This document shows, piece by piece, positions 40,828 through 50,145 of a stretch of 64,000 bases of DNA. The position numbers and the translations under genes were made by a program. Numbering within the stretch: the first letter of the stretch is position 1; the number at the start of each line of letters is the position of its first letter. This DNA comes from JANOSH01 sp031415695 (GTDB taxonomy: Bacteria > Actinomycetota > Acidimicrobiia > Acidimicrobiales > Ilumatobacteraceae): NCBI GenBank assembly GCA_031415695.1, contig JANOSH010000046.1, positions 124,001 through 188,000 of the forward strand, given 5' to 3'. Below the pieces are notes generated by a model that saw only the letters and a list, made by a program, of their open reading frames with translations, made no database searches and was not told the DNA's origin.

Positions 40828-41468
40828 GGCGCTAGGCGTTCAATGACCCAATCGTCACCGAGTCGACGGTAACGCAGCCGGTCATGCAGCCGAGCGGGCC
40901 GACCCTGCCAGAACTCAACCGTAGATGGCACGAGGCGATAGCCACCCCAGTGCGCCGGGCGGGGAACGCTAGGTTGATCAGCCCATCGGTGCGCGGTGGC
41001 ATCGACCAGGCGCTCCAATGTCAATCGATCGGGGATGATTTGGGATTGAGGCGACGACGCGCTGGCCAACTGGCTATCGCGAGGCCGCGATTGCCAGTAA
41101 GCATCACTGTCGTCTGGGTTCAACACTTCGATGGTGCCGCGTACGCGCACCTGGCGATGCAGCTCAAGCCAACCAAACGTCATAGCACCACCGGGATTCC
41201 TGGCGAGATGCGATGCCTTCTCCGACGCATAGTTCGTGAAGAAGCTCAAGCCGCCGTCGTCGGCGCCTCGCACCAATACGTAGCGGGAATCGGGCATGCC
41301 GTCGTGGTCGACGGTGGAAACAATCACCGCATGGGGCTCGTGCAGCTTGGCCGCAAGCGCATCGTCGAACCAGCGCTGCCATTGCACCATGGGATCCGCA
41401 GCCATGGACTCTGGCTCCAAACCAGCAGTCTCGTACTCGATACGAAGGCTAGACAGGTGCTCGTTCAC
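40824..41468 (-). CDS. pdxH: Pyridoxamine 5'-phosphate oxidase
   Basis: The 214-residue protein has SRYVLVRGADDGGLSFFTNY (FMN and substrate binding), RVRGTIEVL, SRPRDSQLASASSPQS and the C-terminal VEFWQGRPARLHDR signature of PdxH. It makes pyridoxal phosphate with FMN and oxygen. The GTG at 41468 overlaps the methyltransferase stop as GTGA. Length fits the family. Confidence 0.95.
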   Translation of the reverse strand: MNEHLSSLRIEYETAGLEPESMAADPMVQWQRWFDDALAAKLHEPHAVIVSTVDHDGMPDSRYVLVRGADDGGLSFFTNYASEKASHLARNPGGAMTFGWLELHRQVRVRGTIEVLNPDDSDAYWQSRPRDSQLASASSPQSQIIPDRLTLERLVDATAHRWADQPSVPRPAHWGGYRLVPSTVEFWQGRPARLHDRLRYRRLGDDWVIERLAP

Positions 41469-42112
41469 GACGACGACCTCCGCACGACAGCCCACAGTCC
41501 CCAGCCGGCGTCGCTAGTAACGGCGTGCCAGTCGCCACGTAAAGCCGCAAGCACATCGACGACAGGAAGGTGGATCGGGGTGAATTCGCCCAGTGTATTG
41601 ATCCACACAATCGCTCCACCAGGCGCGAGAACACGTTCGACTTCCCGCGGGAACAAAAACGCATTCACGAGCACAATGGTGCCTACTGACGCATCGGCCA
41701 CAGGCAGGCATGCTCCATCGGCTCGCACGGGCTGAGCAGCGGGTTCGACGAAACGGGTGAGCATTTCCCACGACACGTCGACCGCTAGTACCGGTCCAAA
41801 ACGCTCGACTAATGGACCCGTAGCTCCACCGGTGCCGGCACCGACCTCGACGCACGGGCCCACAAGTTCCCCGCCGCGAGCGAGCGCATCGTGCACCGGC
41901 CGCGTGGTCTCCTCCGCGCTGAAGCGCTCATCCCAACCGGCAGCGAGGCTGTCGAACACGGCGGTGACTTTGGCCAACCGATCCGAATCCCAGCCGCTGG
42001 GCTCGAACGCGATCTGGCGGGTGACCTTACGCATTGGATGATCGGGCCCACCAACCTGTGGTCGATCGGGAAGCGACGGCTCGACGCGAGGAAGGACCAT
42101 TACGCGACTCAT
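41465..42112 (-). CDS. Class I SAM-dependent methyltransferase
   Basis: The 215-residue protein has the SAM motif I VEVGAGTGGATGPL, motif II LAVDVSWEML and the acidic/aromatic IVLVNAFLFPREVERVLAPGG. It resembles the UbiE/Methyltransf_11 group. It overlaps serS by ATGA upstream and pdxH downstream, so it is co-translated with them. The substrate cannot be predicted. Confidence 0.88.
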   Translation of the reverse strand: MSRVMVLPRVEPSLPDRPQVGGPDHPMRKVTRQIAFEPSGWDSDRLAKVTAVFDSLAAGWDERFSAEETTRPVHDALARGGELVGPCVEVGAGTGGATGPLVERFGPVLAVDVSWEMLTRFVEPAAQPVRADGACLPVADASVGTIVLVNAFLFPREVERVLAPGGAIVWINTLGEFTPIHLPVVDVLAALRGDWHAVTSDAGWGLWAVVRRSSS

Positions 42113-43401
42113 CGTGGGGTGATCGTACGCGTCCCCCGCATATATGGCCAGAGCACCTCGGGAACGGCCACCGTGCCGTCGGCCTGGCGGTGCACCTCGA
42201 GAATTGCGGCCAGCACACGGGGAACCGCTAATGCCGACCCGTTCAAGGTGTTGATGATGTCGGTTCCCTTTTGGCCCGTGGGTCGATAGCGAAGGTTGCC
42301 GCGCCGACCCTGGTAGTCGGAGAACCAGCTAATGGAGCTGACTTCTAACCATCGGTCGCAACCCGGAGCGAACACTTCGATATCGAAGGAACGATGGTGG
42401 CTCTGGCCAAGGTCACCGGTACAAATCTCGATGATCCGATAGGGAAGGCCGAGCGCCCCGATAGTGGCCGCAGACCGAGCAACCATGTCGTCGAGCAACG
42501 CCGGGGCTTGCGCTGCGGTTGCGTAGGCAAGGATCTCGACCTTGTCGAACTCGTGGCTGCGCAACAGGCCCCGCGTGTCCTTGCCAGCCGACCCAGCTTC
42601 GCGCCGGAAGCACGACGTGTGGGCCATGAACCGCATGGGCAGGTGGGCTTCGTCGACTATTTCGTCTCGGCCAAGCGACGTGAGCGGCACCTCGGCCGTC
42701 GGGATACACCACAGATCGTCACGCTCGATCGCAAAAGCATCGTCGGCGAATTTGGGCAACTGTCCCGTTGCCGTAAGGGTTGCTGTGGACACCAGCGTGG
42801 GCGGTCGAACTTCCTCGAACGCGTCGGCGTTGCGGTCAAGAGCAAGCTGGCACAACGCCCGAGCCATGGTTGCTCCATTACCGCGGAGCATGGCGAACAT
42901 GGAGCCCGAAATCTTTACGGCTCGTTCGTTGTCGAGAATTCCGAGGTGCGTGCCGGTCTCCCAATGCGGCACCCGTTGATGGTCGGGCCACACGGCTGGC
43001 AGCCCGACCGGCCCAGTAACGATTGGATTGTCGGCGTCGCTGGCGCCGTCGGGTGCGTCGGGGTGCGGCAGGTTCGGAATAACCAGCAGCAATTCGTGTA
43101 ATTCGTTCTCGGCTTTGGTGGCAGCGTCGGCGAAGTCGGTCTCGGCGAGACCCAGCGCCTTGCTCTCAGCTTGGGCCGCTTCGGCCTCGGCAATCTTTCC
43201 GTCGCGCCGTAACGCTCCTACCGATTTGGAGATGACATTGATGCTCTGGCGGGCGCTGTCTCGGTCGACCCCAAGTTGGCGAAGGCGCACGTCGAGCGCG
43301 GCCGCGGTATCGAGTTGGCTGAGCAGTTCGCGCGTACAGCGACGGGCAAGAGCGGCACGAACGCCGGGTAGGTCGGTGCGGAGTAGGCGAACGTCGATCA
43401 C
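42109..43401 (-). CDS. serS: Serine--tRNA ligase
   Basis: The 430-residue protein has an N-terminal coiled-coil arm (about residues 25-100) that contacts tRNA-Ser, and a class II core with motif 2 FRREAGSAGKDTRGLLRSHEF-type residues and motif 3 GSALAVPRVLAAILE. It starts at a GTG (43401). SerRS also charges tRNA-Sec with serine, so it supplies the first step for the selC tRNA in this window. The sequence is divergent in several usual positions (for example SSISWFSDYQGRR), but the core motifs are kept. Confidence 0.95.
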   Translation of the reverse strand: MIDVRLLRTDLPGVRAALARRCTRELLSQLDTAAALDVRLRQLGVDRDSARQSINVISKSVGALRRDGKIAEAEAAQAESKALGLAETDFADAATKAENELHELLLVIPNLPHPDAPDGASDADNPIVTGPVGLPAVWPDHQRVPHWETGTHLGILDNERAVKISGSMFAMLRGNGATMARALCQLALDRNADAFEEVRPPTLVSTATLTATGQLPKFADDAFAIERDDLWCIPTAEVPLTSLGRDEIVDEAHLPMRFMAHTSCFRREAGSAGKDTRGLLRSHEFDKVEILAYATAAQAPALLDDMVARSAATIGALGLPYRIIEICTGDLGQSHHRSFDIEVFAPGCDRWLEVSSISWFSDYQGRRGNLRYRPTGQKGTDIINTLNGSALAVPRVLAAILEVHRQADGTVAVPEVLWPYMRGTRTITPR

Positions 43402-43445
43402 GAAGCTCTGACGATAGTCGCTCGGCAACCGGGGATGGCGCTGGG

Positions 43446-45095
43446 TTACTCGACCAACGATGCGAATACGACCATTCGCTGCGTAACGGACCCGATGGGA
43501 TGGCACGCAACCAGTTGAAGATTGGCTGTCGATGGATCTTCCAGGGCAAGCACATCGTCGGGATCAACAATGCGCCGTTCGGTTACCACGTACACAAACC
43601 GACGGCCTCCCGACGTAACGACAATCTCGCTGCCAGCCCCGAGCTCCCCAATAGCGCCGAACGGTCCGCCGTGACTCGTCCGATGACCAAGGATACGCAT
43701 GGTGCCCAGTTCACCCGGGCCGACCGAGTATGACCATCGCATTGGTCCCTCATCGAGCGTTACATCGTCGAGGCCGTCACCGAGCGATACGGCAAGACCA
43801 ATACCTGGAATGGACATGTGGGCTTGTACGGCCTCGACAACCGGGAGCGCGTACGGCACGCTCGTGATTACTGGCGCACCGAGGTAGTAGCCAGAGATGT
43901 CGGCGATGAGATGCGTTGTTTCGCTCGTGTAGAACGACACGCCGCGGTTACTCACGGGCACAACGGCATGGTTAGCAATAACCTGCTTGCGGGCCGTGGT
44001 GTTCAAATTCGACGACGCCGGTCGCGGCGTACCGGCGGCCCACGCCGTCACGAACCCCGAACCCTCCGCGTACACCGCGGTCAGGTTCATGGCAACGGCG
44101 GTGGCCGAGTACGGAATCCCTTTGCGGCCGAGAATGGGCGTTTCGATCGTCCACTCAGACCGCGGCTTCAGGTAGTCCTCGATAGGGTTCAGTTCGCCCG
44201 CTTGGCGAGTATCGAGGATTCGTACCGGGTCAACCGGCTGAAAGAGCCCGACTGTCGACGCAGGTGCCGATTGACCGGTGAAATAGCCGAGCACGTCGAC
44301 AATCACATGCCCGCCGCCCTGGCTGAACACCTCGACGGCGGCGTTGCTCACGGGAACGACAACTTGGTTCGCAATGGTTTGGCCGGTACGTTCCACGTTT
44401 ACATTCGACGTCGCTGGTTGCGGTGTCTGTGCTGACCACACCGTTGCAAACCCCGGGCCCGAAGCGTCGGTAATGGTCACGTTGAGGACTGCGGCTTGGG
44501 CAGAAGCCGGCACGGCTGGTGCCAAGCTCACCTTGATGCCCGCGGCCGGAGCCACGGGACGGTTTGCTGTTCTGGTATCGAGCACCCGGGTAGGTGCCAT
44601 AGCCACGAGACGACCCGACGTGGAACGGGTCGCCGGCTCGTAATAGCCGAACACATCGATGATCACATGGGTTGCGGCTGACGCATACACGTTGATGGCG
44701 CCGTCAGCCGAGAGTCGAACCGTTGCCAGGTTCGCAATGGTCTGCTGAGCTCGGTCGGCGTTCACGTTCGATGCCACCGGCTTTTGGCTACCGGCAGGCC
44801 ACACGGTCACAAAGCCGGGTGCCGTCGTTTGAGTGACGGTCAGGTTCACAACAACCGAGGTTGCCGAGGCTGGGACGGAACCACGACCACCAATCACGAG
44901 ACGAGACGTGGAGCCACCCTGCAGAATGCTGGTCAGGCCGAGCGCCGAACGGGTATCGGCGACACGCTGCGGGACTACGGACACCAATCGGCTCGGCGCA
45001 GCGACCGGGGCGGCCTCCGCCGACCTAGCCGAAACCATCACTGCCGTTCCGGAAAACAACAATGTCAACATCGTCCAAATTTTCGCCGCCCGCAT
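43446..45095 (-). CDS. Secreted repeat protein with C-terminal sortase domain
   Basis: The 549-residue protein has a signal peptide (to SAEAAP), then three repeats of about 120 residues. Each begins with a DTR motif (RVADTRSA, RVLDTRTA, RILDTRQA) and contains a strand with VxNxNxT and a SNxN turn. After residue about 410 follows a sortase-like domain with LGHRT (His), LVACHP (Cys) and TQRMVVF (Arg), the three catalytic residues of class D/E sortases. Repeats of this type are common in acidimicrobial surface proteins. The sortase portion at the C-terminus of such a repeat protein is an unusual order. It ends 44 bp before serS. Confidence 0.82.
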   Translation of the reverse strand: MRAAKIWTMLTLLFSGTAVMVSARSAEAAPVAAPSRLVSVVPQRVADTRSALGLTSILQGGSTSRLVIGGRGSVPASATSVVVNLTVTQTTAPGFVTVWPAGSQKPVASNVNADRAQQTIANLATVRLSADGAINVYASAATHVIIDVFGYYEPATRSTSGRLVAMAPTRVLDTRTANRPVAPAAGIKVSLAPAVPASAQAAVLNVTITDASGPGFATVWSAQTPQPATSNVNVERTGQTIANQVVVPVSNAAVEVFSQGGGHVIVDVLGYFTGQSAPASTVGLFQPVDPVRILDTRQAGELNPIEDYLKPRSEWTIETPILGRKGIPYSATAVAMNLTAVYAEGSGFVTAWAAGTPRPASSNLNTTARKQVIANHAVVPVSNRGVSFYTSETTHLIADISGYYLGAPVITSVPYALPVVEAVQAHMSIPGIGLAVSLGDGLDDVTLDEGPMRWSYSVGPGELGTMRILGHRTSHGGPFGAIGELGAGSEIVVTSGGRRFVYVVTERRIVDPDDVLALEDPSTANLQLVACHPIGSVTQRMVVFASLVE

Positions 45096-45170
45096 GAGCC
45101 AAGCGTGACCGCCCGGGCTCAGGTTGATTTGGGTGTCGCGTCAAGGTTGGTTCAAGTGTGTGCAAACGAC

Positions 45171-46043
45171 TCAGCGGCCGCCACGCACCGCCGATGTGTC
45201 GCTACTCTCGAAGGTCCGCTGGCGTTGCTCGCCTACCTTTCGGTACGTGTGCGATTCGCCGTATCCCGCCATGAATCGCTTGAAAAACAGCCAGGCAATC
45301 AGCGTCCACAAGAAGGCCGACCCACCCGCTTTCATGACCCCGCCTGCGAGTTGTTGGTCGTATTGAACCGACAAACCAAACACGCGAACCTGATGGTCAT
45401 AGGTCTTGTACACCGCCTTCTCGGCAAAGGTGAGCCAACCAGCCGGCACGGTCGGAATGATCGAGTGAATGAACAGATAGATCATTTGCCCGGCGGGACC
45501 CAAACGAAACTCGGGGATCGGCCCGCAGATCGCCGTCCACATCATCAGCGACAACACCACCAGCACCGAATGCAGGACGTAATGCAGCACCAGATTGGTG
45601 GTTGCCGAGTTCACGACACCGGGAATGTGGCTCACAATCACCCACGCGTTGAACAGCAACCCTGCAAACACCGGTTTGGTAACCAATCGCAGCAACCGGT
45701 AGGCGGTGCCCGAGCCCAACAGCAGTCGGGCAAACCACGTGGGGACTGCAAGTAGCAACAACGGCGGAACGAAGTACGACAACGCCATGTGCTGCAGCAT
45801 GTGAGCGCTGTACAGGTACGTGTCTGACAGATCGTGCATCGGCCAATCCGACATCACCCACATGAGGCCGAGGCCCGATGCGAAGCACCACACCTGACGG
45901 CGCGACACCGTGTTCCCGGTGGCTGGCACCAAGACCTTTGCCACGTACCAATAGGCGACCGCCAACCCGACCACGAGCACCCACACCGCCGGGTGCGAGC
46001 GAAACGCCCACACGTCGGCCGATGGATCGCGGCCGTTCAACAT
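45171..46043 (-). CDS. ctaG: Cytochrome c oxidase assembly factor CtaG (caa3 type)
   Basis: The 290-residue protein has seven or so membrane segments and the CtaG family features MSDWPMHDLSDTYLYSAHMLQHM (His-rich, copper handling) and IPTVPAGWLTFAEK. Such proteins assist copper delivery to subunit I. It is the last gene of the oxidase operon and overlaps the subunit IV gene stop by one base (TGATG). Confidence 0.9.
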   Translation of the reverse strand: MLNGRDPSADVWAFRSHPAVWVLVVGLAVAYWYVAKVLVPATGNTVSRRQVWCFASGLGLMWVMSDWPMHDLSDTYLYSAHMLQHMALSYFVPPLLLLAVPTWFARLLLGSGTAYRLLRLVTKPVFAGLLFNAWVIVSHIPGVVNSATTNLVLHYVLHSVLVVLSLMMWTAICGPIPEFRLGPAGQMIYLFIHSIIPTVPAGWLTFAEKAVYKTYDHQVRVFGLSVQYDQQLAGGVMKAGGSAFLWTLIAWLFFKRFMAGYGESHTYRKVGEQRQRTFESSDTSAVRGGR

Positions 46044-46375
46044 CAGTTCTTGGAGAACATCTGGAATGTGGCGAGGGCCGCCACATACACGGTGAGGGCG
46101 AGGCCCAAACCGGTCCAGAACAGGTACCCGAAGATCTTGCTATCGAAGCGCAGGTGCATGAAGAACATCACGACCGAGACGAACTTCACGATCATGAGTG
46201 CAAACAACAGGTATGTGCCCAAGCTGCCCCAATGCACGTACGACAACGCGATTTCGAGGCCCGTAAGGATGGCCAAGAAAAGGGCGATCTTCACATAGAA
46301 CGAATCTTTGGGATGCGCGTGCTCGTCGGCCTGCTCGTGCGAAACCGACTCGGAATGTTCGACTGCAGTAGTCAT
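46043..46375 (-). CDS. ctaF: Cytochrome c oxidase subunit IV
   Basis: The 110-residue protein has three membrane segments with FYVKIALFLAILTGLEIALSY and VMFFMHLRFD, the prokaryotic COX4 pattern. The N-terminal tail is hydrophilic and His/Glu-rich. It lies between subunit III and CtaG, as in caa3 operons, and starts 9 bp after the subunit III stop. Confidence 0.88.
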   Translation of the reverse strand: MTTAVEHSESVSHEQADEHAHPKDSFYVKIALFLAILTGLEIALSYVHWGSLGTYLLFALMIVKFVSVVMFFMHLRFDSKIFGYLFWTGLGLALTVYVAALATFQMFSKN

Positions 46376-46384
46376 ACGACGTCC

Positions 46385-47008
46385 TCAGCTCGGGATCAGG
46401 TAGACGAGAGTAAAGATAACAATCCACACGATGTCGACGAAGTGCCAGTACAGGCCGACTAATTCAACGACCTCGGCCCGGTTGCCGGGGATGCGACCCC
46501 GCATCGTAATAACCGCCAGCGACATCAACATGATGACGCCAATGGTGACGTGGACGCCGTGAAAGCCGGTGAGCGTAAAGAAGCTCGACGAGAACAAGCT
46601 AGTCGTGAATCCGAGACCCTTACGATAGAAGCCCGTGAACTCGAATACCTGAGCACCAACGAACGTGGCACCAAGTAGGCCCGTGGTAGTGAGCCACAAC
46701 CGAGTACGGCGAACGTCGTTGCGACCAGCGGCGGTTACCGCCAGCACCATGGTCAGCGAGCTGATGAGGAGCACGAACGAGCTGACCGACGTGAAGACAA
46801 TGTCGTACACATCGTTGGGACCGAGTCCTTCTTGGTAACGGCCCCGGTACAGCATGTACACCGAAATCAGCCCGCCAAACAGCAAACAGTCGCTTCCGAG
46901 AAACAGCCACATGGCCAGCTTGTTGTTCGACAAGCCCGTGTAGGTGTGGTGCGCGCCGTGATCATCGGTGTGATGCTCTGAATCGTGGGCGACGGCAACG
47001 TCAGCCAT
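46385..47008 (-). CDS. ctaE: Cytochrome c oxidase subunit III
   Basis: The 207-residue protein is the short five-helix COX3 type: KLAMWLFLGSDCLLFGGLIS, TLTGFHGVHVTIGVIML and YWHFVDIVWIVIFTLVYL, the conserved Glu/His positions of subunit III. The ATG at 47008 gives MADVAVAHD; the frame reaches 47071 inside subunit I. It overlaps the subunit I gene by 8 bp. Confidence 0.95.
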   Translation of the reverse strand: MADVAVAHDSEHHTDDHGAHHTYTGLSNNKLAMWLFLGSDCLLFGGLISVYMLYRGRYQEGLGPNDVYDIVFTSVSSFVLLISSLTMVLAVTAAGRNDVRRTRLWLTTTGLLGATFVGAQVFEFTGFYRKGLGFTTSLFSSSFFTLTGFHGVHVTIGVIMLMSLAVITMRGRIPGNRAEVVELVGLYWHFVDIVWIVIFTLVYLIPS

Positions 47009-48989
47009 GAGCCAATTCCTTTCCATCGGACGACCCGTGGATAGCCGGGTCGCTGTCGCTGTCGTCGGCAACCGACGGTTCGAGCAACCAGCCGTATACT
47101 CCAGCTAGCACCACGACGGCCGAGGCAATAGCCAGCGGCAGGCTGTAAATGACGCCAAGTGCCAGCATGGTGATGGCGAACGAGATGATCATGGGCCAGT
47201 ACGACGGCGACGGCAGGTGAATATGCGCGTCCTTGGCCGCTTCCTGTTCGGCCATGAGCTGCTCGGCTGTCTTTACCTTTACCAGGTTGCCGTTCTCATC
47301 CTCGGCATATTTCTGATGGAAGAACTCGTCGAGATGATGGACGTGGGGAATGGCGTCGAAGTTGTGCTCTTTGGGAGGGCTGGTGGTGAGCCATTCCAAA
47401 CTGCGCGCATCCCACGGGTCGAGCGGTGCATTAGCCGGGCCGCGTGCAGTGCGAACGACGTTGATAATGAACACCAACACACCCGTGGCGATGATGAAGG
47501 CTCCGATTGACTCGACCAGGTTCCAGAAGCCGAAGCCGTATCCGTCGGGATACAGATACATACGGCGAGGCTGACCCTGTAGGCCCACAATATGCATAGG
47601 CCCGAACGTGAGGTTGGTGCCCGCTACGAAGAGCCAAAAGTGGAGCTTTCCGAGTTTCTCGTTCAGCATGCGGCCGAAGATTTTGGGCCACCAGTAGTAG
47701 AAGCCCGACATGATGCCGAAGATGGCGCCACCGAACAGCACATAGTGGAAGTGGGCCACGATGTAATACGTGTCGGTCTGCTGCATGTCGGACGCTGCGA
47801 GCGCGTGGGTAACACCCGACAGACCGCCAATCGTGAACTCGATAATGAGCCCGATGGCAAACAGCATCGCGGTCGAGAACGTGAGGCTGCCGCCCCACAA
47901 TGTTCCTACCCAGTTCACGATCTTTACGCCGGTGGGAATGGCGATGAGCATGGTGGTCAAGGCAAACACGGTGACCGATATGGGTCCTATGCCCGAAGCG
48001 AACATGTGGTGAGCCCATACGCCCCAACCCATGAAGCCGATGGCAACGCCGGAGAACACGACGAAGTTGTACCCAAACAGTGGCTTCTTCGAGAACACCG
48101 GAAGCACTTCAGACACGATGCCGAAACTGGGAAGAATCAGGATGTAGACCTCGGGATGCCCGAATATCCAGAACAGATGCTGCCACAGCAACGGGTCGGC
48201 ACCCTTTTGGGTATCGAAGAACGTGGCACCGTACAGCCGCGAGAACGTGAGCAGAAACAACGCCACCGAGATGACGGGGATGGCAAAGACCAGCAGGAAC
48301 TGGATGACCATGATCATCCACGTAAATACCGGCATCCTCATCATGGTCATACCCGGCGCCCGCATATTGATGACGGTAACGATCAGGTTAATTGCACCGG
48401 TCAACGATGCAATTCCGGTGATCTGCAAACCCAGCGCCCAAAAATCCATGCCGTGCGTTGGTGAGAACACCGTGCCGGTGTTGGGGGCATACGCAAACCA
48501 ACCGCCGTCGGCCGCACCGCCAAGGAGCCACGACAGGTTGATGAAGATGGCACCGAACAGAAACAACCAAAAGCCGAGAGCGTTGATGCGAGGGAACGCA
48601 ACGTCTCGGGCACCGATTTGTAGCGGCACGAAATAGTTGGCAAACGCGGCGGCCATCGGCATGACGAAGAGGAACACCATGGTGGTGGCGTGCATCGTGA
48701 ACATCTGGTTGTACACGTCGGCCGACAAGAACTTGCCGTTCGGACGGGCCAACTGAATACGGATAAGAAGCGCCTCGAAGCCTCCGAGCACAAAGAACAC
48801 GAACGCGCTAACGCCGTACATGATGCCGAGCTTCTTGTGATCGACCGTGAACACCCAGCTCTTCCAGCCGGTCGTCGACATGGGGCGTCGCAGCAACCCG
48901 AGCGTGGCCGGCGGCGTAACCGCCACGGGTGCCGCGGTCAGCTCCAGGGTTTTGCCGAGTGTTTGAGGAGTGGATTCGATAATCGCCAT
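47001..48989 (-). CDS. ctaD: Cytochrome c oxidase subunit I (aa3-type)
   Basis: The 662-residue protein is a complete COX1: helix II FTMHATTMVFLF (heme a ligand), HPEVYILILP with CuB His and the cross-linked Tyr, WAHHMFASG with the two CuB His, and HFHYVLFGG with the hemes' axial His in helix X. The A1-type Tyr and Glu/Lys channel residues are visible. The C-terminus is longer than usual. It is the active oxygen-reducing subunit, unlike the COX1-like protein encoded upstream in the operon. Confidence 0.97.
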   Translation of the reverse strand: MAIIESTPQTLGKTLELTAAPVAVTPPATLGLLRRPMSTTGWKSWVFTVDHKKLGIMYGVSAFVFFVLGGFEALLIRIQLARPNGKFLSADVYNQMFTMHATTMVFLFVMPMAAAFANYFVPLQIGARDVAFPRINALGFWLFLFGAIFINLSWLLGGAADGGWFAYAPNTGTVFSPTHGMDFWALGLQITGIASLTGAINLIVTVINMRAPGMTMMRMPVFTWMIMVIQFLLVFAIPVISVALFLLTFSRLYGATFFDTQKGADPLLWQHLFWIFGHPEVYILILPSFGIVSEVLPVFSKKPLFGYNFVVFSGVAIGFMGWGVWAHHMFASGIGPISVTVFALTTMLIAIPTGVKIVNWVGTLWGGSLTFSTAMLFAIGLIIEFTIGGLSGVTHALAASDMQQTDTYYIVAHFHYVLFGGAIFGIMSGFYYWWPKIFGRMLNEKLGKLHFWLFVAGTNLTFGPMHIVGLQGQPRRMYLYPDGYGFGFWNLVESIGAFIIATGVLVFIINVVRTARGPANAPLDPWDARSLEWLTTSPPKEHNFDAIPHVHHLDEFFHQKYAEDENGNLVKVKTAEQLMAEQEAAKDAHIHLPSPSYWPMIISFAITMLALGVIYSLPLAIASAVVVLAGVYGWLLEPSVADDSDSDPAIHGSSDGKELAHG

Positions 48990-49002
48990 CAGTTCGCTCC
49001 GG

Positions 49003-50145
49003 TCACTTCAATGTGGCGAGATAGGCCACGAGCTCGTCGATTTGCTGCTCAGTTAGGTTGAGGTTCGGCATGCCGCGGTACTTCTTGTCGTCGTTCAGAA
49101 TGGCGTACATGGGCTTTTCCTCGGGCGCATTACGCAACCAAGCTTCGAGCTGAGAACGATTAAGACACTCGAGCGTTGTGCCCGTAGGCGTGCCTGGCGG
49201 CGTTGCGTCGCAACCCTCGTTCTTCAAGTTGAAGGTGCCTCCGGCGAACGTGGTGCGGCTCATGAGGTGCGTGAGGTTAGGCGCGGCGCCCGACACCAAT
49301 TGCTCGTCGGCCTGGCTCTGCAACGGCTCACCATTGGCGTTCTGCAGGCCGTTGACCTGGTGGCAACGCACGCATTGAGCAATGAAGGTTTCCTCGCCCT
49401 TCGCCGCCATCGTGGCGGCCGGAGGTTGTGCCGCATTCTGTTGTTGATTGGCGACCCACACCTTGAAATCGGCGTCGGACAACACCACCGCCTTCTGGCG
49501 CATGTTGGCATGTGACAGGCCGCAGAACTCGGTGCATTGACCGTCGTACACCCCGGTGCCATCGGATTCGAGGTTAAGGGTGTGATATCGATTGGGCACG
49601 GCGTCTCGCTTGCCGTTGAGCTTAGGAATCCAGAACGAGTGGATGACATCACGGCTGGTGATTCGCAGTCGGATCTTGGTCTTTTCGGGAATCACAAGCT
49701 CGTTGGCCGTAACGATGTTCATACCGTCGTACTGATATTCCCACCACCACTGCTGGCCAATCACCGTGACATTCATCGCGTTGTCGGGCTTGTTGGTTAC
49801 CCTCCACAAGGTCCCGACGCTTGACGGAACAATCGCCACCAGGGTGAGGGTGGACAGCAGCGTCAGACCGATTTCCAGTTTTGTGTTGCCATGGCTTTGG
49901 TGGGGAACAACCTCTTCACCGGCGCGGGCCCGAAACTTGATTACGCAGTACAACACTGCAGCGGTAACGATGACGCCGACAATGCCCGCGACGTAAAACA
50001 CGGGACGTTGCAGGTTGTCGATCTCTCGGGCGTAATACCCCTCGGGCTGCCAGGTGTCTTGCGGGGCGTCAGTAGCGCAACCCGTGAGCAGGACGCCTAC
50101 TGCCAGGCTCGCCACCAAACCCGCCTTGGTCAACTTGGCTTTCAC
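49003..50145 (-). CDS. ctaC: Cytochrome c oxidase subunit II with fused cytochrome c (caa3-type)
   Basis: The 380-residue lipoprotein (lipobox LLTGCAT) has two membrane helices, the VIGQQWWWEYQYD sequence, the CuA site GQCTEFCGLSHANM, and a C-terminal cytochrome c domain with CVRCH and the Met ligand in GMPNL. The cytochrome c part holds a longer insert (about residues 270-330, with AAPNLTHLMSR). This caa3 architecture lets it receive electrons directly. It starts by ATGA overlap with the preceding gene. Confidence 0.95.
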   Translation of the reverse strand: MKAKLTKAGLVASLAVGVLLTGCATDAPQDTWQPEGYYAREIDNLQRPVFYVAGIVGVIVTAAVLYCVIKFRARAGEEVVPHQSHGNTKLEIGLTLLSTLTLVAIVPSSVGTLWRVTNKPDNAMNVTVIGQQWWWEYQYDGMNIVTANELVIPEKTKIRLRITSRDVIHSFWIPKLNGKRDAVPNRYHTLNLESDGTGVYDGQCTEFCGLSHANMRQKAVVLSDADFKVWVANQQQNAAQPPAATMAAKGEETFIAQCVRCHQVNGLQNANGEPLQSQADEQLVSGAAPNLTHLMSRTTFAGGTFNLKNEGCDATPPGTPTGTTLECLNRSQLEAWLRNAPEEKPMYAILNDDKKYRGMPNLNLTEQQIDELVAYLATLK

